NCBI RefSeq assembly: GCF_902499175.1
Contig: NZ_CABVQC010000035.1
Location: 25,232-89,231 of the forward strand
DNA: 64,000 nt
Direction: 5' to 3'
Origin: Burkholderia aenigmatica
Lineage (GTDB): Bacteria; Pseudomonadota; Gammaproteobacteria; Burkholderiales; Burkholderiaceae
The notes under the pieces were generated by a model. The model had not been told where the DNA came from. It made no database searches and saw only the letters and a list, made by a program, of their open reading frames with translations. Made by a program: the position numbers and the translations under genes. Below are positions 33,370 through 40,220 of the stretch, piece by piece; within the stretch, counting starts at the first letter, position 1; every line of letters begins with the position of its first letter.

Positions 33370-33734
33370 CCACACCCAAAATCGGACAACGCGTTCGCGG
33401 ATCGAAGACGGGACGACCCATCATGGTCGTGCTGGATCTGCTCGGGCGGCGCACCACGCTGCGCATCCTGTGGGAGCTGCGCGGCGAGCCGCTCACCTTC
33501 CGTGCGCTGCAGGAAGCCTGCGAAACGAATGCACGCCTGCTCAACACGCGGCTGGCGGAGCTCAAGGCGTCGGGCCTCGTCGAGCATGGCGAGGGCGGCT
33601 ACTGCATGACCGCCGAAGGCCGGCGGCTCGAGGCGGCGTTACAGCCGTTGCTGGGGTGGGCAAAACAATGGGCAAAGCGCGACCCCGACGGATTCGATGC
33701 GGCCGATCGCGAGCAATCCGGTCAGGAACGCTGA
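33366..33734 (+). CDS. HxlR-family winged-helix regulator
   Basis: A 122-aa HxlR-type regulator from ATG 33366 (MTTPKIGQRVRGSKTGRPIM). An in-frame upstream ATG at 33267 would give 155 aa; its extra 33 residues contain two Cys (CVRHC) and no family similarity. The HTH is VLDLLGRRTTLRILWELRGE, then PLTFRALQEACETNARLLNT and RLAELKASGLVEHGEGGYCM, with a short C-terminal helix. The N-terminal Cys of classical HxlR is absent from the short form. Divergent from a CMD-family gene. The HAD phosphatase follows on the same strand 81 bp later. Confidence 0.85.
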   Translation: MTTPKIGQRVRGSKTGRPIMVVLDLLGRRTTLRILWELRGEPLTFRALQEACETNARLLNTRLAELKASGLVEHGEGGYCMTAEGRRLEAALQPLLGWAKQWAKRDPDGFDAADREQSGQER

Positions 33735-33815
33735 TCGATCGACGCGCGGGTTTGCATCGCCACGTCATGCCGGTTCGCGCATCGCGCACGCGCCAATATT
33801 TTGCGGAGTCCTTTC

Positions 33816-34496
33816 ATGCCTGTTCGGGCCGTCCTTTTCGATTTCGATTTGACGCTGGCGGATTCGTCCGCCGCGATCATCGCGTGCACGGAGTACGCGT
33901 TGCATCGGCTGGATGCCGCCGGCGCGACGCCGGCGCAGATCAGTGCCGTGATCGGGCTGCCGCTGCACGAGATGTTCCGCTCGCTCACGGGGGAAACCGA
34001 GCCGGCGCGGGCTGACGCGTTCGCACGTCACTTCGTGGCGCGGGCCGACGAGATCATGGTGCACGGCACGCGCATCTATCCCGAGGTTCCGTCGCTGCTC
34101 GCGCGTCTGCGCGAGCAGGGTCTCGCGGTCGCGATCGTTTCGTCGAAGTTTCGCTACCGGATCGAGGCGATCCTTGCACTGAACGAATTGCAATCGCTCG
34201 TCGACGTGCTGATCGGCGGGGAAGACGTGCAGCGTCACAAGCCCGATCCCGAAGGGCTCGTGCTGGCGCTGGCGCGGCTGGGCGTGCCGGCCCGCTCGGC
34301 AATCTACGTGGGCGACCACGCGGTGGACGCGCAGGCGGCCGAGCGTGCCGGCGTGGCGTTCGTCGGCGCGGTGAGCGGGATGACGTCGTTCGACGGATGG
34401 GCACGCGCGGGCAAGCAGGCGGTGGCCACGCAGATCGGCGAACTGGACGCGATCGTGCAACGGATGCAGCGCGATCCGTCCGAAGCATCGGGCTGA
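33816..34496 (+). CDS. HAD-superfamily hydrolase (phosphoglycolate phosphatase-like)
   Basis: A 226-aa haloacid dehalogenase-superfamily phosphatase, subfamily with an alpha-helical cap (Gph/PGP-like). Motif I is VLFDFDLTLADS (nucleophile Asp9 and acid/base Asp11). Motif II is AIVSSK (Ser), motif III lies around HKPDPEG (Lys), and motif IV is YVGDHAVDAQAAERAG (Asp pair). ATG 33816 follows GCGGAG; the TTG at 33801 would add only five residues. It follows the HxlR gene on the same strand, but no functional link is apparent. Substrate unknown: phosphoglycolate, pyrophosphate and similar are possible. Confidence 0.9.
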   Translation: MPVRAVLFDFDLTLADSSAAIIACTEYALHRLDAAGATPAQISAVIGLPLHEMFRSLTGETEPARADAFARHFVARADEIMVHGTRIYPEVPSLLARLREQGLAVAIVSSKFRYRIEAILALNELQSLVDVLIGGEDVQRHKPDPEGLVLALARLGVPARSAIYVGDHAVDAQAAERAGVAFVGAVSGMTSFDGWARAGKQAVATQIGELDAIVQRMQRDPSEASG

Positions 34497-34573
34497 CGCT
34501 CCGCCGCGCCGCAAGCCAAGGCGACCTCGGCCTGTCGATGATCCCGGCGGTCTGCTTTCGGGCCAGTACGATC

Positions 34574-34685
34574 GACCTGCCGGTGGCTGGCAGGTCAGAT
34601 GAGGGATGCCGGGAATCGGTGTCCGCGAAATGGCGATTTCGCCTGCTTCATCCCGGCATCGCGGGTTCGTCGGGTTGACGAACCC
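34574..34685. repeat. Cluster of four perfect inverted repeats
   Basis: Inside 112 bp lie four exact stems. GACCTGCC/GGCAGGTC occupies 34574-34596. GATGCCGGGA/TCCCGGCATC (34605-34614 with 34651-34660) encloses GCGAAAT/ATTTCGC (34625-34642). GGGTTCGTC/GACGAACCC occupies 34663-34685. The stems are 8, 10, 7 and 9 bp. There is no open frame of note. Downstream of the HAD gene it may act as terminator, REP-like element or a structured RNA. Confidence 0.6.
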
Positions 34686-34690
34686 ATTGA

Positions 34691-34766
34691 GGCTGCATGT
34701 CGCTCAGGATTCAGGAAATATCATTTTCATTAAATCCCGCTTTTCGGAATAAATGCAGCCTGAATC
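34691..34766 (-). repeat. Competing stem pair in the 3' region of the 99-aa gene
   Basis: On the minus strand GATTCAGG and the overlapping GGCTGCAT (34766-34753) can pair, respectively, with CCTGAATC (34715-34708) and ATGCAGCC (34698-34691). The order A-B-A'-B' permits either mutually exclusive hairpins or a pseudoknot just past the stop codon. Confidence 0.45.
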
Positions 34767-34771
34767 GCGTG

Positions 34772-35071
34772 TCAGCTGATCGAGCCAATCACGACGAAGC
34801 TGAAATTCCGGTCGCTGTATTTTCCATAAGAGTCGCCGGTTTGAATCGTCGCGCCGCTGCCGGAAAGCGCAGGGAAGATCACGTTGTCCAGCGTGTTCTG
34901 TCCGCCGCCGTATCCCCATTGCGACCCGACAATCGCCGGCGTCTTGGTGAAGGCGGTGCTGAACGAGAGCTGATACGTGCCCGTGCTTTCACGTTTCACG
35001 GCGAATCCACCCGAACCATCCACGACCGTACCGTTGCCCTGAACGCTACCCCACAACGTAACTTGAGCCAT
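34772..35071 (-). CDS. Orphan 99-aa beta-rich protein
   Basis: I do not recognise this gene by name. The 99-aa product is Gly-, Ser- and Thr-rich (MAQVTLWGSVQGNGTVVDGS, then FAVKRESTGTYQLSFSTAFT), alternating hydrophobic and polar residues as in a beta-sandwich. The segment STGTYQLSFSTAFTKTPAIV resembles the strands of C1q/TNF-like or phage-tail C-terminal domains. No signal peptide, no Cys, no long helix. An AAGGAG Shine-Dalgarno 8 bases before ATG 35071 supports expression. It stands alone, flanked on both sides by DNA far richer in A+T than the rest of the window, which suggests acquisition. A lectin-like or tail-fibre-like domain is possible; function unknown. Confidence 0.7.
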   Translation of the reverse strand: MAQVTLWGSVQGNGTVVDGSGGFAVKRESTGTYQLSFSTAFTKTPAIVGSQWGYGGGQNTLDNVIFPALSGSGATIQTGDSYGKYSDRNFSFVVIGSIS

Positions 35072-35455
35072 GATCGCTTCTCCTTATCCATTGTTGAAAC
35101 AATGTCGATAATTGAAACGGGATGTCGACCCAGTAATGTCTTGGTTATCCGGATCGGCGGTTGTATTGTATGTGATGGATTTTTAAAGTTTGATCCGGGG
35201 TAAATAATTTATTCTGATTTTTATTTTAAATATGCGGAATTTGTAATCGGAAGAGAATACTGTTGCGTAAAGTTCGCATTCGGTCGTTGGCCGGGTAATC
35301 AAGCGCTGGTCGACGTCGTGACCCGGGGGATGCGCGGGTGGCCGAACGCGAAGCCGAACCGGCCGGCTGAACCGCTTTCGGCAACAGTCCGGCAGCGCGC
35401 GACGGATTCTGCGACCATCGCCGTTGAAGTCATACCCGCTACTCGATCCGTCGCC
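35072..35455. other. AT-rich intergenic region
   Basis: 384 bp without a credible gene. The stretch 35090-35290 is markedly AT-rich (for example TTTTTATTTTAAATAT near 35218-35234) and probably holds the promoter of the 99-aa gene. From 35300 the composition returns to the GC-rich norm before the secreted hydrolase. Confidence 0.6.
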
Positions 35456-36619
35456 ATGTCACTCATTTCCGTCGCCTTCGCCAGCCTCCGGTTCGCGCGC
35501 GTGCTGCCGGCCGCCCGAACGCTGTCATACGCCATTTCGCTGGCGGCCGCCGGTGCGGTGCTCGGCGTGCCGGGCGGCGCGCGTCCGGCCGAAGCCGTCA
35601 CGCAGCGCGAACGCCTCGATGCGCCGGTCAAGGCCGTCGCCGGCCAGCGCGTGGCCGTCGATACACCGCAGGGCAGCGCGGTGCTGCCCGTCTACGCGGA
35701 TCGTCCTCTCGACCAGGCCGCGCCCGATGTCACGCGCGTCTTCGTCGTGATTCACGGCACGCTGCGCAATGCCGACGCGTATTACGCGTCGGGGCTCAAG
35801 GTCGTCGAGCAAGCCGGTGCGGTTGGCAAGGGCACGATGGTCGTCGCGCCGCAGTTTCTGACGCGTGCCGATACGCGCGCGTTTTCGTTGCCCGCGCAGA
35901 CGCTCGCGTGGACGCAGGAAGGATGGAAGGGCGGCGACGCGGCCCGTCAGCCGGAGCCGGTCAGTTCGTTCACCGCGCTCGACGCATTGCTCGCGCATTT
36001 CGCCGACCGCAGCCTGTATCCCGCGTTGTCGAGCGTGGTCGTGATCGGCCATTCCGCCGGCGCGCAGTTGCTGCAGCGCTATGCGGTGGCCGGACACGAA
36101 GGCGATGCGCTGGAGCGGGCCGGCATCGCCGTGCGCTATGTGGTCGCGAACCCGTCGAGCTACCTGTATTTCGACGACGCACGGCCGGACGGCCAGGCGA
36201 TCGCAGGCGGAACCTGCCCGCGCGCGACGCAATGGAAATACGGGTTGCAGTCGGCGCCGCCCTATGTCGCATCGCAGGACGTGCGCGCGCTCGAAGCACG
36301 CTACGTCGCACGTCGTGTCGTGTACCTGCTCGGCCAGGCCGACACGAACCCGTACACGCATTTCATCGACCGTTCGTGTGCGGCCATGGCGCAAGGCCCG
36401 TACCGTCTCGCGCGGGGGCTCGCGTATTTCGACTACCTGAAGAAGCGGCACCCGGCCGATCTCGTCCAGCAGGTCGTCGAAGTACCGGGCGTCGGGCACG
36501 ACAATCTCGGCATGTTCACGTCCGCCTGCGGGCTGGCCGTGCTGTTCGACCAGGCATTGCCGTCATCGTGCCCGGTCGTTGCTGGCACCGCGCCGGGCGT
36601 GCGCGCGGCGTTGCCGTAA
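35456..36619 (+). CDS. Secreted alpha/beta-fold hydrolase
   Basis: A 387-aa predicted exported hydrolase. From ATG 35456 the N-terminus has a long signal-like hydrophobic segment (TLSYAISLAAAGAVLGVPGG) ending ARPAEA. The fold is read from FVVIHGTLRNADAYYASGLK (oxyanion region), VVVIGHSAGAQLLQRYA (nucleophile Ser in GHSAG), YLLGQADTNPYTHF and a late VVEVPGVGHDNLG His. It resembles PHB-depolymerase/esterase-like plant pectinacetylesterase-type fungal homologues only loosely. The substrate is unknown. The open frame runs upstream to 35318, but that part lacks export features. It converges with the patatin gene. Confidence 0.82.
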   Translation: MSLISVAFASLRFARVLPAARTLSYAISLAAAGAVLGVPGGARPAEAVTQRERLDAPVKAVAGQRVAVDTPQGSAVLPVYADRPLDQAAPDVTRVFVVIHGTLRNADAYYASGLKVVEQAGAVGKGTMVVAPQFLTRADTRAFSLPAQTLAWTQEGWKGGDAARQPEPVSSFTALDALLAHFADRSLYPALSSVVVIGHSAGAQLLQRYAVAGHEGDALERAGIAVRYVVANPSSYLYFDDARPDGQAIAGGTCPRATQWKYGLQSAPPYVASQDVRALEARYVARRVVYLLGQADTNPYTHFIDRSCAAMAQGPYRLARGLAYFDYLKKRHPADLVQQVVEVPGVGHDNLGMFTSACGLAVLFDQALPSSCPVVAGTAPGVRAALP

Positions 36620-36756
36620 GCGGGTGCGGGAGATCCGCGCCGGCCGGCATCGACCGATCGGAACGATCCACGAACCGGCCGGATCGATGCGTTTCGCTGT
36701 CGGTCACGCCCGCGTTCAGGCCGATCGCGATCGGCGCGCGATTGCCGCGCCGCGCG

Positions 36757-37896
36757 TCATGCCGTTTTTTCCGTGCCGGGCGGCGCGCTTGCATCGAATA
36801 CCGTCAGGCCTTCCGTCGGGTCCGTCGGCGTGTCCCACGGACGTGCCGCGATGGCCCGTTGCGCGGCCTCGTAGCCGGCCTGCCGGCGGGCCGCGATGCC
36901 GTCCGGCGTGAAATCGATGTCTTTCAGCTGATTGTCGCCGGCGAGTCGCGGCGCCGCGAGCTTGACCAGGTGCATCGTGGTTTCGCATCCCCACGCGGCG
37001 AGCCGGCGCACGGCCGGCGACGCGCGTTCGGCTTCCGGCACGTGCCGGGCCAGTTCGCGAATCACGTGGCGCAGCCGGTGGATCTGCTGCTGGCGCGCGA
37101 TGTGGCTGTCGGTGCGGCTCGCATACTGGATATCCTTCTGCCGCTCCGACACCTGCCAGATGCTCTCGGGCTCGGGGCCGGCCGGATTCCACATCTGGAC
37201 GGAGAAGATGATCGAGCTGCGGCGCGGGTTGTCGTCGAGCACGACCTCGACTGGCGTGTTCGAATACACGCCGCCGTCCCAGTACGGTTCGCCGTCGATC
37301 CGGATCGCCGGGAACGCGGGCGGCAGCGCGCCCGAGCTCATGATGTGCTCGATCCCGAGCCGCGTATCGCGCGAATCGAAATAGCGCATCGTGCCCGTGC
37401 ACGCATTGACCGCGCTGACGGTCAGGCGCGGGTGGCCCGCGTTCAGCAGGTCGGGATCGATCAGCGACGCGAGCGTGTCGCGCAGCGGCGCGATCCGGTA
37501 ATACGACGCGCGATCGACGCCGAGGCGGGCCATCGGCCCGAGCCACGATGCCGGATTCGGCTGGAAGAATCCCGCGATGCCGCCGCCGATGATCATCAGC
37601 TCGGCGAGCGTCCGGTCCCAGCCGGGCAGCAGCGGCGCGGCGTCGAAGCGGGTCCGTTCGGTCACGCGGCGCCAGAACGCCGACAGCTTGTCGTAACGTT
37701 GCTCCGGCGGATTTCCGGCGATCAGCGCCGCGTTGATCGCGCCGATCGACGTCCCGACCACCCAGTCGGGCCGGATACCGGCTTCGTCCATCGCCTGAAA
37801 GACGCCGAGCTGGAACGCGCCCAGTGCGCCGCCGCCCTGGAGCACGAGCACGACTTGCCCGGGGAGATCCATGCGTGCCGGCTGGCTCGCGGTCAT
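36757..37896 (-). CDS. Patatin-like phospholipase
   Basis: A 379-aa patatin-family lipid acyl hydrolase. The oxyanion-hole motif is VLQGGGALGAFQLGV (residues about 19-32), the nucleophile Ser50 lies in GTSIG, and the dyad Asp207 is in YWDGGVYSN. The C-terminal part (RRSSIIFSVQMWNPAGPEPE, then ESIWQVSERQKDIQYASRTD) matches the extra domain often found after bacterial patatins (DUF3734). No signal peptide, so it is cytosolic or delivered by another route, as with ExoU-like proteins. It may hydrolyse phospholipids or storage lipids. A 212-bp gap separates it from the cupin gene on the same strand. Confidence 0.93.
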   Translation of the reverse strand: MTASQPARMDLPGQVVLVLQGGGALGAFQLGVFQAMDEAGIRPDWVVGTSIGAINAALIAGNPPEQRYDKLSAFWRRVTERTRFDAAPLLPGWDRTLAELMIIGGGIAGFFQPNPASWLGPMARLGVDRASYYRIAPLRDTLASLIDPDLLNAGHPRLTVSAVNACTGTMRYFDSRDTRLGIEHIMSSGALPPAFPAIRIDGEPYWDGGVYSNTPVEVVLDDNPRRSSIIFSVQMWNPAGPEPESIWQVSERQKDIQYASRTDSHIARQQQIHRLRHVIRELARHVPEAERASPAVRRLAAWGCETTMHLVKLAAPRLAGDNQLKDIDFTPDGIAARRQAGYEAAQRAIAARPWDTPTDPTEGLTVFDASAPPGTEKTA

Positions 37897-38108
37897 GGCT
37901 GGCCTCGCTGCGTGTGACGGTGGTTTGGATCCGAACGGTTCGATTCAGTTTAGGCGATCGGCGGCGGGGGAGCGCCCCCAAGTTCAACGGGCCGCTGCGT
38001 CTGCGTTGCCTGCCGCTTCCGACCCTCAAGTGCGTTAGCCGTGGTGCGCTTGCATGCGGCAGCTCGCGTCGTTTTGGGCCGCGCATCCGCAGGCGTGAGC
38101 TGCAGGCG

Positions 38109-38570
38109 TCACGCGTCCGAGTACGGCGTGCCGTCCTTGTGCAGGAACCGGCCGTCGCGGCTCGGGCTCATCATGTCGATGTCCGGGCAGGTGATCACGT
38201 CGTCCGGCGAGCGCGAGCCGACCTCGAGATAGACGGCGACCGCGTCCGACCGGTTGACCAGGTGATGGCCGTTGCCCGAGCCTTTCGGAAATGCCGCGCA
38301 GTCGCCGGCGCGCAGCACGGTTTCGCCGTCGTCCTCGATCATCACGAGTTCGCCTTCGAGCACGTAGACGAATTCGTCTTCGGCGGAATGCCAGTGGCGC
38401 TGGCTCGACCAGCCGCCCGGCGGCACGCGCATCAGGTTGACGCCGAAATCGCGCAGCCCGCCGGCGTCGCCGACGCGCTGGCGGATGCGCTGCGCGCACG
38501 GCGCGTCGAACGGCCGCGGATAGCCGCTGCCGCGGCGTTCGGGCACGGTGCTGAGGTCGATCCTGGGCAT
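38109..38570 (-). CDS. Cupin-domain protein
   Basis: A 153-aa single-domain cupin. Cupin motif 1 is SSQRHWHSAEDEFVYVLEGE (His, His, Glu metal ligands), and motif 2 is GDCAAFPKGSGNGHHLVNRS with the fourth His. ATG 38570 starts MPRIDLSTVPERRGSGYPRP, a leader common to a family of cupins related to quercetinase or mannose-6-phosphate isomerase-like enzymes. A metal-dependent binding or catalytic role is likely, but no substrate can be named. It is followed by nothing obvious on the same strand. Confidence 0.86.
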   Translation of the reverse strand: MPRIDLSTVPERRGSGYPRPFDAPCAQRIRQRVGDAGGLRDFGVNLMRVPPGGWSSQRHWHSAEDEFVYVLEGELVMIEDDGETVLRAGDCAAFPKGSGNGHHLVNRSDAVAVYLEVGSRSPDDVITCPDIDMMSPSRDGRFLHKDGTPYSDA

Positions 38571-38662
38571 GGGCGGCTCCGTCGGCCACGCGGGCGAATG
38601 GGATGGGGGCATTGTAGGCGGCGCCGCCCGCCATTCGTCCGCGCGTGTCGCGGTGCGCCGCG

Positions 38663-38995
38663 TCATTCGACCGTGATGGTCTCCTTCATGAACGGGTGAA
38701 TCCCGCAGAACACCTTGTAGACGCCCGGCTTGTCGAAGCGGAACGAGTACGTCTCGTCCTGGTCGAGCGCCTTCGAATGAAAGATGCCGGCGTCGTTGAC
38801 GACGGTGTGCGGCTCCGCGTCGAGGTTCTTCCACGTGATCGTCGTGCCGGCCTTGATCGTGGTCGACATCGGCGAAAACATGAAATTGCGGATCGTCACG
38901 AGCGTGCCGTCCGGGCCCTGCGCGAGTGCGGAAAGCGGAGCGGCGGCGCACAGGATCAGCGCCGCGACGACGCTGAATGGCTTGAAGCGGGTCAT
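38663..38995 (-). CDS. Periplasmic cupredoxin (amicyanin/plastocyanin-like)
   Basis: A 110-aa blue-copper protein. A signal peptide is present (MTRFKPFSVVAALILCAAAP, then LSALAQ), and the mature part has a cupredoxin fold. Type-1 copper ligands are visible: His63 in DAEPHTVVND, and Cys97, His100 and Met103 in VFCGIHPFM. The spacing C-x2-H-x2-M matches short-loop amicyanin/pseudoazurin-like proteins. ATG 38995 follows GGAG. It lies 25 bp downstream of the metallophosphoesterase, on the same strand, so the two form an operon. Electron transfer in the periplasm is the expected role; its partner is unknown. Confidence 0.92.
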   Translation of the reverse strand: MTRFKPFSVVAALILCAAAPLSALAQGPDGTLVTIRNFMFSPMSTTIKAGTTITWKNLDAEPHTVVNDAGIFHSKALDQDETYSFRFDKPGVYKVFCGIHPFMKETITVE

Positions 38996-39020
38996 GTCGG
39001 TCTCCTTGCGGTTCGGTGCG

Positions 39021-39965
39021 TCACGCCAGCGTCGCATCGTGCAGCGACGATGCGACCGGATGACCCGCGAATTCGACGGTCGTCACGCCGAGCATCGACG
39101 GCAGCCGGTCGCGCGGCACGGTGAGCGGCACGGGCCCCGGGCCGTTGCCGGCCGTCGGCTGCGGGAACGCGGTGGAGCGCGCGGTGTGGAACGTCACGTT
39201 GCCCTCGACCTTCGACACGATCTGGTGGATGTGCCCGTTCAGCACGGTGACCGAGCCGAAGCGGCGCAGCAGCGCCATCGTCTGCGGTGCGTCGCCGGTG
39301 CCCCAGCCCCACGGCTCGTAGATGGTCCACATCGGCATGTGCGAGAACACGACGATCGGCGTGCTCGACGAGCGGCCCTTGAGATCCTGCGCGAGCCACG
39401 CGAGCTGGTCGTCGCCGAAGCTGCCGAGCCCGTTCGGCTTGAAATGCATCACGTTGACGAGGCCGATGAAGTGCACGCCCGCGTGATCGAAGCTGTAATA
39501 CCCGCGGTTGTCCGACGCCTTGCCGAACCGGCTGAAATATTCGGCGCCGGAACCGTCGGTGACGTCGTGCTCGCCGGGCACCGTATGCAGTTCCGGCACG
39601 CGCAGTGCGGACAACAGCTGCGACGCATGGTCGAACTCCTCGGGCTTGGACAGGTGCGTGATGTCGCCGGTATGGATGGCCAGCGCGGGCATCGCCGGCA
39701 TGCCGTTGACGAGGTCGATCGTCTGCTTCAGCGTGGCCGACACGTCGGGATTCGCGTCCTTGTTGAAGCCGATGTGCGTGTCGCTGATCTGCACGAACAG
39801 CGGGCGGCCCGCGTTGGCCGGGAGCGTGTCGCCGGTCTGCGCGAGCGCAAGGTCGAACGGCGTCAGGACGCCGCCCGACAGTGTAAACAGCGTGCCGAGG
39901 CCGCCGAAGGCCATGCACTGCAGGGCCTTGCGTCGCGACGGGTTGGTGGGGGTCGATGAAGACAT
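39021..39965 (-). CDS. Exported metallophosphoesterase
   Basis: A 314-aa calcineurin-like phosphoesterase. An N-terminal SRRKALQCMAFGGLGTLF segment with a hydrophobic core looks like a twin-arginine leader, consistent with folding before export. Metal-ligand motifs are DTH (Asp62, His64), HTGD (Asp101), GEHD (Glu132, His133) in place of the usual GNHD/E, VVFSHMPMW, and NGHIHQ near the end. It would hydrolyse phosphoesters or nucleotides in the periplasm. It is paired with the cupredoxin downstream and divergent from the PiT transporter, so it shares the phased-repeat region. The Asn-to-Glu change is an oddity to note. Confidence 0.9.
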   Translation of the reverse strand: MSSSTPTNPSRRKALQCMAFGGLGTLFTLSGGVLTPFDLALAQTGDTLPANAGRPLFVQISDTHIGFNKDANPDVSATLKQTIDLVNGMPAMPALAIHTGDITHLSKPEEFDHASQLLSALRVPELHTVPGEHDVTDGSGAEYFSRFGKASDNRGYYSFDHAGVHFIGLVNVMHFKPNGLGSFGDDQLAWLAQDLKGRSSSTPIVVFSHMPMWTIYEPWGWGTGDAPQTMALLRRFGSVTVLNGHIHQIVSKVEGNVTFHTARSTAFPQPTAGNGPGPVPLTVPRDRLPSMLGVTTVEFAGHPVASSLHDATLA

Positions 39966-40132
39966 GTGAGCCTCGCATTCGTGTGACGAAACCGGACGGC
40001 CGGATCGTCCTGGAAGAAACCGGCGCCTTCGCGTGCCATACCGGCGAAGCGGCGGATTTATTCCCATGCGTTACAAGGTCGACCGCCCGTGTTTGCGGCT
40101 TGCGCGGTGCGGCGCGATTCCTGACAGATGGC

Positions 40133-40172
40133 TTGTCAATGTCTTGTAAGTGACACGTCACATTTGCGTCAC
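40133..40172. promoter_or_regulatory. 11-bp-phased GTCA repeats (possible Pho box)
   Basis: GTCA, GTAA, GTCA and GTCA begin at 40135, 40146, 40157 and 40168, exactly 11 bp apart, with partial agreement to the CTGTCAT half-site of PhoB. It lies between a phosphoesterase and a phosphate transporter. An alternative reading is the GTGAC-AC-GTCAC dyad at 40150-40161, as an unrelated repressor site. Confidence 0.4.
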
Positions 40173-40220
40173 GACCGGTCGATAGCCTGCCACTCCGAGT
40201 CACCTCTCCGGAGCCCCTTC

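Noticed and set aside
34605..34660. A Rho-independent terminator for the HAD gene
   Set aside because: The hairpins are strong, but no run of T follows any of them; kept as a structured repeat instead.
36757..38086. A minus-strand frame of 456 codons covering the patatin region
   Set aside because: Frame-shifted relative to the patatin, which has the GTSIG and DGG motifs; no motif in this frame.
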